In this document: positions 18,105-26,462 of the stretch, piece by piece | Layout: each line of letters starts with the position of its first letter | How positions within the stretch are numbered: the first letter of the stretch is position 1 | From: Croceibacterium_B sp963783195 | GTDB lineage: Bacteria > Pseudomonadota > Alphaproteobacteria > Sphingomonadales > Sphingomonadaceae | NCBI GenBank assembly: GCA_963783195.1 | Contig: CAWAMV010000004.1 | Location: forward strand, 1,674,001 to 1,738,000 | DNA: 64,000 nt | Direction: 5' to 3' | Notes under the pieces: model-generated | Seen by the model: the letters and a program-made list of their open reading frames with translations, nothing else | What the model was told of the DNA's origin: nothing | The model's database searches: none | Program-made: the position numbers and the translations under genes

Positions 18105-18862
18105 CCGCGGCCCCTCTTCAGGTTCCCGCGGAAGCGATCGAGTTCGCCCTTCTTCACTTCCGCTACCATCCCGCGCGGGAGAGGCCCCAGTTCGAACGGC
18201 CCGTAGGCTGTGCGCATCAGGCGGCTCACCTGCAGGCCCAGGTGCTCCAGCACACGGCGCACTTCACGGTTCTTGCCCTCGGTGAGGGTCAGTTCCACCC
18301 ATTGATTGCGCCCGGTCCGGCGTTCGAGGTTTGCGTCGATCCGCCCGTAGTTGACCCCCTCGATCGTCACGCCTTCGATCAGGTCCTCGAGCTGCGCCTG
18401 GCTGATGTCGCCGAAGGTCCGAGCGCGATAGGTCCGGGGAATGCCGCTCGCGGGCAATTCCATCGCTCGCTTGAGCTCGCCGTCGTTGGTCAGCAGCAGC
18501 AGCCCCTCTGTGTTGAGGTCAAGCCGGCCGACCGGCATCAGGCGCGGCGTGCCGGGCGGCAAGGAATTGCGCAGCGCGGTGTAGATCGTCGGCCGCCCTT
18601 TGGGGTCGCGTTCGGCGGTGATCAGCCCGGTCGGCTTGTGGAAGCGGAACAGGCGCGTGTCCTCGGCCTTGCCCACCGGCTTGCCGTCGACCGTCACGCC
18701 CTTGAGATCGAGCAGGATCGTGGCCGGCGTGGTCAGCTTATCGCCGTTGAGCGCAATCCGCCCGTCGCCGATCATCCGCTCCACCTCTCGCCGGCTGGCG
18801 ACGCCCGCGCGGGCGAGGAGCTTGGCGATGCGTTCGCCCTCGGGTCGGTCTGACTGTGCCAT
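18101..18862 (-). CDS. rluB: 23S rRNA pseudouridine synthase (RluB/RsuA family)
   Basis: A 253-residue enzyme with an N-terminal S4 RNA-binding domain (RIAKLLARAGVASRREVERMI) and a catalytic domain with the RsuA-family motif GRLDLNTEGLLLLTNDGE, where the Asp is catalytic. The family signature and length suit RluB (U2605 of 23S rRNA), but RluE/RluF/RsuA cannot be ruled out by eye. Its last codons overlap the rsmD start (ATGA), so the two rRNA modification genes are coupled. Confidence 0.85.
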   Translation of the reverse strand: MAQSDRPEGERIAKLLARAGVASRREVERMIGDGRIALNGDKLTTPATILLDLKGVTVDGKPVGKAEDTRLFRFHKPTGLITAERDPKGRPTIYTALRNSLPPGTPRLMPVGRLDLNTEGLLLLTNDGELKRAMELPASGIPRTYRARTFGDISQAQLEDLIEGVTIEGVNYGRIDANLERRTGRNQWVELTLTEGKNREVRRVLEHLGLQVSRLMRTAYGPFELGPLPRGMVAEVKKGELDRFRGNLKRGRG

Positions 18863-18954
18863 TCGCGCGCCCTAGCTGTTGAACCTGCATTCATCCACCC
18901 TTCCCATGACTGTCCGGGTCGCTAAGCATGCAGGTTTTGAGGAGGAATTCGAGA

Positions 18955-20292
18955 ATGTCGGAGATCGAGCAGACGCTTCCTTCGGAGAAGCGCGGCCTGT
19001 GGGACTCGATCAGACCCTATCTCGAGAAGGAATCGCTGGCGGCATTCTTCGTCGGCGTGAGTTCCGGTTTCCCCTTTGCGATGATCGCCGCGACGCTGAC
19101 GACGCGGCTGTCGCAGGACGGGATCGACAAGTCGACGATCACCGCCTTCAGCCTCGCCTTCCTGGTCTACAACCTCAAGCCGCTCTGGGCCTGGATCGTC
19201 GATGGCCTGCGTCTGCCGCTGATCGGCGGGTTGGGGCAGCGGGTGTCGTGGATGCTGGTCGCTGGCATTCTGGTCATGGCGGCGACGGTCAACCTGGCGC
19301 TGGCAGATCCGCAGGCCGACATCGCCTGGACCGCCACCTCCGCGGTTCTCCTGGGCCTTGCCGGGGCGACCTTCGACATCGTGATCGACGCCTACCGGAT
19401 CGAGACGCTCAAGCCTTACCAGCTCGGGGTTGGCTCGGGCATGAGCCAGTATGGCTGGCGCATCGGTTCGGCGAGCGCCGCGGCCGTGGCGCTGGTGGTG
19501 GCGGCACGGTACGGCTGGTCGCTCGCCTACATGGTCTGCGCGGCCTTTGCTCTGCCCGCCATGCTCACTGCGCTGATTCTCGGCGAGCCGGAGCGGCGCA
19601 AGGTCGTTCTCGAAAAAAAGGGCCTGGCGGAGATCTGGGATTCCATCGCCGGACCCTTCGCGGAGTTCTTCAAGCGCAGCGGGGCGTGGCTCGTGCTGCT
19701 GTTCATCCTGGTCCACAAGATCGGCGACACGCTGGCCAACCTGACCTTCCGCCTGCTGTTCGACGACCTCGGTTACAGCAACGACGAGATCGCGCTGTAC
19801 GATGTCGGCGTGGGGTTCTGGGCCCTGCTGATCGGGGTCTTCGTCGGCGGCATCATCTACGCCCGGCTCGGCCTCAAGAAGTCGGTGCTGATCGCGCTGG
19901 TGCTCATGGCGATCTCGAACGTCAGCTTCGCGGCGCTGGCCGCGGCAGGCCATTCGAACATCGGCATGGCCGGGGCGATCGGGTTCGAGAATTTTGCCAG
20001 CGGGTACGGCGGCGTCGTCGTCGTCGCCTATTTCTCGGCCCTGTGCGACTTGCGCTTCACCGCCGCGCAATACGCTCTCATCTCGGCCGGATCGAGCGTG
20101 GTGGGCAGGTTCATCACCGGTACCACCGCCGGCACGCTGATCGAGGGCATGGGGTACGTGAACTTCTATCTCCTCACGACGGTGCTCGCGTTGCCTGGCA
20201 TCGTGCTGTTCTGGTGGATGGCGCGAAGCGGGCTGGTCGATGCCGCGATGGGCACTGCCGGCGAAGTGGGGGAGGGCGGCGACCGGGCTTAA
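18955..20292 (+). CDS. AmpG-type MFS permease
   Basis: A 445-residue transporter of the major facilitator superfamily with about 12-14 hydrophobic segments. The pattern GVSSGFPFAMIAATLTTRLS near the N-terminus and FDIVIDAYRIE are typical of AmpG, the inner membrane permease for anhydro-muropeptides in peptidoglycan recycling. The start at 18955 (MSEIEQ) has a GAGGAGGAA Shine-Dalgarno 9 bases upstream. No other recycling genes are near, so the substrate assignment rests on family resemblance. Confidence 0.82.
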   Translation: MSEIEQTLPSEKRGLWDSIRPYLEKESLAAFFVGVSSGFPFAMIAATLTTRLSQDGIDKSTITAFSLAFLVYNLKPLWAWIVDGLRLPLIGGLGQRVSWMLVAGILVMAATVNLALADPQADIAWTATSAVLLGLAGATFDIVIDAYRIETLKPYQLGVGSGMSQYGWRIGSASAAAVALVVAARYGWSLAYMVCAAFALPAMLTALILGEPERRKVVLEKKGLAEIWDSIAGPFAEFFKRSGAWLVLLFILVHKIGDTLANLTFRLLFDDLGYSNDEIALYDVGVGFWALLIGVFVGGIIYARLGLKKSVLIALVLMAISNVSFAALAAAGHSNIGMAGAIGFENFASGYGGVVVVAYFSALCDLRFTAAQYALISAGSSVVGRFITGTTAGTLIEGMGYVNFYLLTTVLALPGIVLFWWMARSGLVDAAMGTAGEVGEGGDRA

Positions 20293-20328
20293 CCGCGCGA
20301 TAACTCCGTGTGGGCTAGACTTGCGGCC

Positions 20329-20730
20329 ATGGCGCGTCCGAAAGAGTTCATCCCGGTGATCGAGGATTACTCCCCGCGCCGCGCCCATGCGCGGTTGCGG
20401 CTGGGCATGCCGGCGGTTTTCGAGACCATCGAGGGCCGGCGGCAGGTCCGCCTGGTGGACCTCTCGCAGGCCGGCGCGCATCTCTATATTCCCGGCGCCG
20501 GCACAGTGCGCGAAGGTTTCCTTTCGTGGATGCGGTTCGAGGTGTTCGGCGTGGCCGTGTGGCAGCAGGCCGACGAGGTCGGGATCGAATTCGATACCCT
20601 GCTTACTTACGACGAACTGCTGGAAATCCGCGGCGCGGCCCCGGCCATCGTGAAGGAGGAAGCGATGGGCGCGGCGATGGCTGCGCGTGATTTCGTCGCC
20701 GGCCAGCGCCACCTGGGGGTCGACAGCTAG
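20329..20730 (+). CDS. PilZ-domain protein
   Basis: A 133-residue protein with a single PilZ domain, the cyclic di-GMP receptor fold. The RRAHARLRLG segment followed by VDLSQAGAHL matches the RxxxR and D/NxSxxG binding motifs. The tail (residues 95-133) is helical and Ala-rich. It probably links c-di-GMP to motility or envelope functions. An alternative GTG start lies at 20308. A second PilZ protein occurs at 62108-62512. Confidence 0.75.
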   Translation: MARPKEFIPVIEDYSPRRAHARLRLGMPAVFETIEGRRQVRLVDLSQAGAHLYIPGAGTVREGFLSWMRFEVFGVAVWQQADEVGIEFDTLLTYDELLEIRGAAPAIVKEEAMGAAMAARDFVAGQRHLGVDS

Positions 20731-22034
20731 TCCGGCACCTCGTCGTTCGCCTGCAGGACCTTGCCGGCGAGATAGAGCGACCCGGCGATCAGCACGGGGG
20801 CGCCATCCGCAGGCAGCGTGGCCAGCGCTTGCTCCACGCTTTCCTTCCACAGCGCCTTTTCGCCGAACGCCGCGGCGCCGTGGCTGTCGCTGCCCTCGAT
20901 CGGAACCGCGGTAACCGAAAGCAGGCTGCCGGCCAGTGGGTCCATGATCGCCGCGGGATGCCGATTGGCCAGCATCCCGATGACGAGGTGCAGCTTGCGG
21001 CCTTCGAAATGGCGGCCGATGGCAAGCCCCGCGTCGGCGTTATGGCCGCCGTCGAGCCAGATCTCGCGTCCCGGCGCGAGCGCGGTCAGCGGCCCGTCAG
21101 CCAGCAATTGCAGCCGCGCCGGCCAGCGCGCGTTGCGCAGGCCTTCGGCCATCGCCTCGGGCGCAACGGTGACGTAATCCTGGTGCCGCAGCATGGCGAC
21201 CGCCAGCGCGGCGTTGTCGCCCTGGTGCCGACCGGGGAGGGCGGGCAGGGGCAGGGCCAGTTCGCCGTGCCGGTCGCGGTAGGCGATCGCGCCGTCCGGT
21301 CCAGCGCCGATGTCTGCCCACCAGTCGTGCCCGCGCATGTGCAGCAGCGCGCCCGCCAGCCCGGCGCGCCGCTCGATCTCGAGCGCGACCTTTTCCTCGT
21401 AGGATTGCGTCACCAGCGGCGAGCCCGGACGGGCGATACCGGCCTTTTCGAAGGCGATGCGCACGATCGGGTCTTCGGGCGTGCCTTCTTCGGGCACCAG
21501 CAGGAACGCCTCGTGGTCGATGCCCAGAGTGGCTATGGCGCAGCAGGCGGGGTGCTCCATGACGTTGGTCGCGTCGAACCGGCCGCCAAGGCCCACCTCG
21601 ATCACGCAGGCGTCCGCCGGCTCCCGCGCAAAGGCGAGGAACGTGGCGGCGGTGGTGATTTCGAAGAAGCTCGGGTCGAGCCCTTCGCTGGCGTCGAGCA
21701 CTTCTTCCAGCAGGCTGGCAAGCAGGGCATCGGAAACCAGCTCTCCGGCAATGCGGATCCGCTCGTTGTAGCGCACGAGGTGCGGCTTGATGGCCGAGTG
21801 GACCGTTAGCCCGCCTGCTTCCATCATCGCCCGCAGATAGGCGCAGGTCGAGCCCTTGCCGTTGGTCCCGGCGACATGGAAAACGGGCGGCAGGTGCTTC
21901 TGCGGATCGCCGAGGCGGGCGAGCAGAGCGCGGATCGTTTCCAGCCCGAGCCGCCCCTGCGGCAGCGAGAGTTTGCTCAGCCGGTCGAGCTGGGCCTGGA
22001 CCCGGGGATCCTCGGACGTGGCGAAATCCTTCAA
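20727..22034 (-). CDS. folC: Bifunctional dihydrofolate / folylpolyglutamate synthase
   Basis: A 435-residue Mur-ligase-family enzyme that adds glutamate to dihydropteroate and tetrahydrofolate. The ATP-binding loop HVAGTNGKGST, the FEITTAATFLAF segment, EVGLGGRFDATNV and the C-terminal LDGGHNADAG are all present. The start is TTG at 22034, supported by GGAG nine bases upstream and by the well-conserved KDFATS beginning. It is the last gene of the trpFBA-accD-folC set, separated from accD by 182 bp. Confidence 0.93.
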   Translation of the reverse strand: MKDFATSEDPRVQAQLDRLSKLSLPQGRLGLETIRALLARLGDPQKHLPPVFHVAGTNGKGSTCAYLRAMMEAGGLTVHSAIKPHLVRYNERIRIAGELVSDALLASLLEEVLDASEGLDPSFFEITTAATFLAFAREPADACVIEVGLGGRFDATNVMEHPACCAIATLGIDHEAFLLVPEEGTPEDPIVRIAFEKAGIARPGSPLVTQSYEEKVALEIERRAGLAGALLHMRGHDWWADIGAGPDGAIAYRDRHGELALPLPALPGRHQGDNAALAVAMLRHQDYVTVAPEAMAEGLRNARWPARLQLLADGPLTALAPGREIWLDGGHNADAGLAIGRHFEGRKLHLVIGMLANRHPAAIMDPLAGSLLSVTAVPIEGSDSHGAAAFGEKALWKESVEQALATLPADGAPVLIAGSLYLAGKVLQANDEVPD

Positions 22035-22216
22035 GCGGCACTCCGGAAATGATTGGAAGGTGACACTATGTATACACCGGATCGAGCTGCGAACGTTCTG
22101 TATTCGTTACATATTCGCCGACAGGGCCGGCACTGCGCGCGACTCGTGGCCGGCCCATTGCTGAAGCACGGAAAGAACCTTTTAGGAAAGCGAAATCCTC
22201 CCCGGGGCGGGACGGA

Positions 22217-23068
22217 TCAGGCGGCTTCCGCCTCGCGCACCATGTAGCCGAGCAGGTTGGCGAGCGTCGATTTGAGCTCGCCGCGCGGCACGACCATATC
22301 GACCATGCCGTGCTCGTGCAGGTACTCGGCGCGCTGGAATCCCTCGGGCAGCTTTTCGCGGATCGTCTCCTGGATCACCCGCTGGCCGGCAAAGCCGATC
22401 AGCGCACCCGGCTCGGCGATGTGGACGTCGCCCAGCATGGCGTAGCTGGCGGTGACGCCGCCGGTCGTCGGATCGGCCAGCACGACGATGTAGGGCAGGC
22501 CCGCTTCGCGCAGTCGGCGGGTCATCACCGTTGCCTTGGGCATCTGCATCAGGCTGAGAATGCCTTCCTGCATCCGCGCGCCACCCGCCGCGGTGACCAC
22601 GATGTAGCCGCAACCCTCGTCGAGTGCGCGCTGGGCGCCGGCGCAGAACGCTTCGCCCACGGCCATGCCCATCGATCCGCCCATGAACATGAAGTCCTGC
22701 ACGCCGACCACGGCCTTGCGGCTGTCGATCGTGCCGAACGCGGCGGTGAAGGCATCGTTGTGCGCGTTGCTCGCGCGCGCGGCCTTCAGGCGGTCGGTGT
22801 ATTTCTTGGAATCGCGGAACTTGAGCGGGTCCTCGCGGACTTCGGGGGCCGGCAGCAGCTCGTAGCCGGGGTCGAGGATCTGGCCGAGCCGCGTGTCGGC
22901 GCCGATGCGGCCGTGGTATTCGCAGCGCGGGCAGACGTAGAGGTTTTCCTCGAACTCGCGGGTGAAGAGCATCTCGTTGCAGCTCGGGCACTTGACCCAC
23001 AGGTTGTCGGGCGTCTCGCGCTTGGGCGCGAAGGGAAGGGCGTTGCGGACGCGGGTAAGCCAGGACAT
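22217..23068 (-). CDS. accD: Acetyl-CoA carboxylase carboxyltransferase subunit beta
   Basis: A 283-residue subunit that, with AccA, transfers the carboxyl group from biotin to acetyl-CoA in fatty acid synthesis. An N-terminal zinc ribbon (CPSC near 27 and CPRC near 46) precedes the crotonase-fold domain with GGSMGMAVGEAF and GGARMQEG. ATG 23068 gives the usual length. The trpA-accD intergenic space is filled by palindromic sequences. accD next to folC and trp genes is the usual alphaproteobacterial order. Confidence 0.96.
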   Translation of the reverse strand: MSWLTRVRNALPFAPKRETPDNLWVKCPSCNEMLFTREFEENLYVCPRCEYHGRIGADTRLGQILDPGYELLPAPEVREDPLKFRDSKKYTDRLKAARASNAHNDAFTAAFGTIDSRKAVVGVQDFMFMGGSMGMAVGEAFCAGAQRALDEGCGYIVVTAAGGARMQEGILSLMQMPKATVMTRRLREAGLPYIVVLADPTTGGVTASYAMLGDVHIAEPGALIGFAGQRVIQETIREKLPEGFQRAEYLHEHGMVDMVVPRGELKSTLANLLGYMVREAEAA

Positions 23069-23105
23069 GGCGAGCGCGTTAATCGCACAGTGCCGCGATT
23101 GAAAG

Positions 23106-23217
23106 CCCCTCCCGCTTGCGGGAGGGGTTGGGGTGGGCATGGCTCGGGAATGCCCACCCCGCTGCGACTAGGCGGCAAGCCGCCAAGTCTCGCTGCCCCT
23201 CCCGCGAGCGGGAGGGG
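23106..23217. repeat. Multi-hairpin palindromic element between trpA and accD
   Basis: The 112 bp consist almost wholly of inverted repeats: a 10-bp stem at 23106-23127 (CCCCTCCCGC/GCGGGAGGGG), an 11-bp stem at 23130-23160 (GGGGTGGGCAT/ATGCCCACCCC), a 6-bp stem at 23171-23184 (GGCGGC/GCCGCC) and a second copy of the first palindrome at 23196-23217. The last begins three bases after the trpA stop codon. The stem plus TTGGGG layout resembles the repeats around the DUF559 gene 850 bp away. It looks like a dispersed palindromic element of the REP type, and may also attenuate transcription. Confidence 0.75.
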
Positions 23218-23220
23218 AAA

Positions 23221-24015
23221 TCAGCGCGCCGAATGGACGGCGTCGGCCAGCGAAGCGGTCAGTTCCTTCAGATGTTCGGGCGCCTTGGCACCGTGCTTGC
23301 CGACCAGTTCGACCAGCGCCGAGCCGACGACCACGCCATCGGCCACCCTGGCGATTTCCGCCGCCTGTTCGGGCGTGCGGACGCCGAAGCCGACGGCCAC
23401 GGGCAGGTCGGTGGCGGCCTTGAGGCGCGCGACGGCATCGGAAATGCTCGCCTGCGCGGCCTGCTGCTTGCCGGTGATCCCGGCGACCGAGACGTAATAG
23501 AGGAAGCCCGACGAGCCATCGAGGACGGCAGGCAGCCGCGCGGCATCGGTGGTGGGGGTGGCGAGGCGGATCAGGCTGACGCCCTGTTCGCGCAAGGCGG
23601 GACCGAGGTCCGGGTCTTCCTCCGGCGGAATGTCGACGCAGATCACGCCGTCGACGCCGCAGCCCATGCACTCGCCGGCGAACCATTCCGGCCCGCGGCG
23701 GATCATCGGGTTGGCATAGCCCATCAGCACCAGCGGCACGTCCGGGTGACGCTCGCGGAACTCGTTGGCCATCATGAACACGTCGCGCGTGGTCGTGCCC
23801 GCGCCAAGGCTGCGCAGGTTCGCCGCCTGGATGGCGGGGCCGTCGGCCATCGGATCGGTGAACGGCATTCCCAGCTCGATCACGTCCGCACCCCCCGCGA
23901 CGAGCGCGTCGAGATTGGCCGCGGTGTCGCCGTCACCGGCGGTGATGAAGCAGACGAGGGCGGGGCGGCCCTTGGCGAAGGCGCCAGAAAGACGAGAGGG
24001 GGAGAGGCGGGTCAT
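23221..24015 (-). CDS. trpA: Tryptophan synthase alpha chain
   Basis: The 264-residue alpha subunit cleaves indole-3-glycerol phosphate to indole. Catalytic Glu and Asp are visible in VIELGMPFTDPMADGP and in the VDIPPEED region, with the phosphate-binding GFGVRTPEQ and VVVGSALV near the end. The ATG overlaps the stop of the upstream DUF559 gene (ATGA), and the Shine-Dalgarno GGGAGAGGG lies within a repeat copy. Thus an inserted element now provides the translation signal of trpA. Confidence 0.95.
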   Translation of the reverse strand: MTRLSPSRLSGAFAKGRPALVCFITAGDGDTAANLDALVAGGADVIELGMPFTDPMADGPAIQAANLRSLGAGTTTRDVFMMANEFRERHPDVPLVLMGYANPMIRRGPEWFAGECMGCGVDGVICVDIPPEEDPDLGPALREQGVSLIRLATPTTDAARLPAVLDGSSGFLYYVSVAGITGKQQAAQASISDAVARLKAATDLPVAVGFGVRTPEQAAEIARVADGVVVGSALVELVGKHGAKAPEHLKELTASLADAVHSAR

Positions 24016-24446
24016 TGAGCCCTCTCCCCTTGAGGGACGAGGGAGCTCGTAGCCCTCTCCCCTTCAGGGGAGAGGGTTGGGAGAGGGGGTTGGATCTCGT
24101 CGATCACTGTCGCCAGATGTTGCAACACGCCCTCAATGTTCTGCATCACTTCCTGATTGGAATATCGAAGCACCTTGTAACCTTTGCCCTCAAGAAACCG
24201 AGTTCGACTGGCGTCATATGCGCCACTTGCCGCGTGACTATCCCCGTCGAGTTCTATCACGAGCTTCGGATCGTTCGCCGCGAAGTCGACGATGTAGCGA
24301 TGCTGCTCGTCCTGAATAACCTTCTGTCGGCGGAATTTTACCAGGCCGAAGCGCTTGGCGCGCAACTGAAGCCACAGTCGCGTTTCTGGCTCGGTCATCG
24401 TTGAGCGCATCTGGCGCGCCCGCTGCGTCAGAACTGCGTCACGCAT
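24012..24446 (-). CDS. DUF559 (Vsr-like) endonuclease-domain protein between trpB and trpA
   Basis: A 144-residue protein of the DUF559 family, related to Vsr and other PD-(D/E)XK nucleases: the core reads YIVDFAA, then LVIELDGDSH, and a later VLRYSNQEVM. The Asp, Glu-x-Asp pattern would supply metal ligands. The gene interrupts the trpB-trpA junction and lies between 36-bp inverted repeats. Its start is two bases from the right repeat, which supplies the GGGAGAGGGGA ribosome binding site. Its last 25 codons (PLPTLSPEGER onwards) are encoded by the left repeat copies, and its stop overlaps the trpA start. Cellular role is unknown. Confidence 0.85.
   Translation of the reverse strand: MRDAVLTQRARQMRSTMTEPETRLWLQLRAKRFGLVKFRRQKVIQDEQHRYIVDFAANDPKLVIELDGDSHAASGAYDASRTRFLEGKGYKVLRYSNQEVMQNIEGVLQHLATVIDEIQPPLPTLSPEGERATSSLVPQGERAQ
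24017..24088. repeat. Left repeat copies of the DUF559 cassette
   Basis: A full copy occupies 24053-24088: CCCTCTCCCC-TTCA-GGGGAGAGGG hairpin, then TTGGGAGAGGGG. A degenerate copy lies outside it at 24020-24043. The full copy is the inverted counterpart of 24448-24483 with one mismatch in 36 bases. The repeats are translated as the C-terminus of the DUF559 protein. Confidence 0.85.
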
Positions 24447-24447
24447 T

Positions 24448-24486
24448 CCCCTCTCCCAACCCTCTCCCCTGGAGGGGAGAGGGCTC
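24448..24486. repeat. Right inverted repeat of the DUF559 cassette
   Basis: The 36 bases at 24448-24483, read on the minus strand, match the left copy at 24053-24088 except for one base in the hairpin loop. The outer border GAGCCCTCTCCCCT also matches the outermost left edge at 24017-24030. The repeat ends two bases before the DUF559 start codon and gives its Shine-Dalgarno sequence. Confidence 0.85.
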
Positions 24487-24497
24487 TGGTGCGCGCA

Positions 24498-25734
24498 TCA
24501 CATCTCCACTCCCAGCGCCTCGGCCACGGTGAAGATGTCCTTGTCGCCGCGGCCGCACAGGTTGGCGAGGATCATCGCGTCCTGCGGCATCTCGCGCGCG
24601 CGTTTGACGATGGCGGCGATGGCGTGGCTCGGTTCGAGCGCGGGGATGATGCCTTCGGTGCGGCAGAGGAGCTGGAAGGCGTCGAGCGCCTCGGTGTCGG
24701 TCACGGCGGTGTATTCGACGCGGCCGGTTTCCTTGAGCCAGGCGTGTTCGGGGCCGATGCCGGGGTAGTCGAGACCCGCGCTGATCGAATGCGCCTCGGT
24801 GATCTGGCCGTCCTCGTCCTGCAGCAGGTAGGTCTTGTTGCCGTGGAGCACGCCGGGCGAGCCGCCGGCGAGGCTGGCCGCGTGCTGCTTGTCGAGGCCG
24901 TGGCCCGCCGCCTCGACGCCGAGCATCTTCACGTCCGGGATCGTCGAGGAACGGGTGGAACAGGCCGATGGCGTTGCTGCCGCCGCCGATCGCCGCGACC
25001 AGCAGGTCGGGCAGGCGGCCGGTGCGGCTCAGCATCTGGGCGCGCGCCTCGGTGCCGATCACGGACTGGAAGTCGCGCACGAGCTCGGGATAGGGGTGCG
25101 GGCCGGCGGCGGTGCCGATGATGTAGAAGGTGTCGTGGACGTTCGCGACCCAGTCGCGCAGCGCCTCGTTCATCGCGTCCTTCAGCGTGGCCGCGCCGCT
25201 GGTGACGGGCACGACCTGCGCGCCCAAAAGCTTCATGCGGAACACGTTGGGCTGCTGGCGGGCGACGTCGGTCGCGCCCATGAAGATCGTGCACGGCAGG
25301 CCGAAACGCGCGCAGACGGTGGCGGTGGCGACGCCGTGCTGGCCCGCGCCGGTCTCCGCGATGATCCGCGTCTTGCCCATGCGCATGGCAAGCAGGATCT
25401 GCCCGACGCAGTTGTTGATCTTGTGCGCGCCGGTGTGGTTCAGTTCGTCGCGCTTGAACCAGATCTCGGCGCCCATTCCCTCGGGCGCGCTTTCCCGCAG
25501 CGCTTCTGTGATGCGCGGGGCGAAGTAGAGCGGGCTGGGCCGCCCGACGTAGTGTTCGAGCAGGTCGTCGAACTCTTCCTGGAAGCTCGGGTCCTTCTTC
25601 GCTGCGCGGTAGTGCTTTTCCAGGTCGAGGATCAGCGGCATCAGCGTTTCGGCGACGTAGCGGCCGCCGAACTGGCCGAAATGCCCGCGCTCGTCAGGCT
25701 GGTTGCGGAAGGAATTGGGGGTCTGCTGAGTCAT
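24498..25734 (-). pseudogene. trpB: Tryptophan synthase beta chain, with a frameshift
   Basis: The beta subunit joins indole to serine with PLP. The first 800 bases give a normal protein, with the PLP lysine in HTGAHKINN and GGGSNAIG for the phosphate. At about 24935-24945 the frame breaks: after HPFLDDP the reading continues as GREDARR, whereas the next frame gives DVKMLGVEAAGHG and runs normally through HGNKTYLLQDEDGQ to GVEM at 24498. Removing one C from the CCC at this point restores a 411-residue protein. ATG 25734 has the Shine-Dalgarno GGGAGG. As the rest is perfectly conserved, a sequencing error is as likely as a mutation. Confidence 0.9.
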
Positions 25735-25822
25735 CGCGCCTCCCATGCCGCCGGTGCGGACCTGAGTCGAGACACCTTTGCTGTAACAAGGTGCATCTCG
25801 ACTTGCCGCGATTCGGATGGGG

Positions 25823-26458
25823 TCAGCCGCCGCGGGCAGCTTCGCAGAAAGCGCGGATCAGCGCGACGTCCTTCACGCCGGGCGCACTTTCGAGGCCGGA
25901 CGAGGCATCCACCAGCGGCGCACCGGTCTGCGCAATGGCCCCGGCCACGTTGGCGCCGGACAGGCCGCCGGCGAGGCCCCACGGCAATTCGTGCCTGTGG
26001 TCTGCCAGCAGCGACCAGTCGATCGCAAGCCCCTGCCCGCCGGGCGCCTTGTTGGCCGGCGCGTCGTAAAGCATCCGGTGAACCGCGCCCCGGTACTTCG
26101 CCGCCTTGGCGAGCGAATCCGCGCTGCGCACGCCCCAGGCCTTCCAGACCTCGAGCGCGGTGTTGTTCTTGATCAGCGCGAGCCACTCGGGCGTTTCCAT
26201 CCCATGGAACTGCACCACGTCGGGCCGCACGGCCTCCAGCGCCTCGGTCGTCGGCCTGGCCTCCATGTTGACCAGCAGCAGCACGACCTTGACCCGTTCG
26301 GGCACCCGGCGGCGGAGTGCGGCGGCCTGGTCGAGCGTGACGTGGCGCGGGCTCGGCTCGTAATGGACGAGCCCCACGTGCGTCGCACCGGCAGCGACAG
26401 CGGCGTCGAGCGTTTCGGGCGTGGTCAGCCCGCAGACCTTGATAAGCTGTTCGGACAT
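25823..26458 (-). CDS. trpF: Phosphoribosylanthranilate isomerase
   Basis: A 211-residue TIM barrel enzyme converting phosphoribosylanthranilate to CdRP in tryptophan synthesis. The catalytic Cys is in IKVCGLT, then VGLVHYEPSPRHV, VVQFHG, the catalytic Asp in VDASSGLESAPGVKD, and GLAGGLSGANV for the phosphate site. It lies between pyrF and trpB in the usual alphaproteobacterial order. Confidence 0.95.
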   Translation of the reverse strand: MSEQLIKVCGLTTPETLDAAVAAGATHVGLVHYEPSPRHVTLDQAAALRRRVPERVKVVLLLVNMEARPTTEALEAVRPDVVQFHGMETPEWLALIKNNTALEVWKAWGVRSADSLAKAAKYRGAVHRMLYDAPANKAPGGQGLAIDWSLLADHRHELPWGLAGGLSGANVAGAIAQTGAPLVDASSGLESAPGVKDVALIRAFCEAARGG

Positions 26459-26462
26459 GCGC

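Noticed and set aside
22053..22247. A 64-codon plus-strand frame between folC and accD
   Set aside because: It begins at TTG without a Shine-Dalgarno and runs into the accD 3' end on the other strand.
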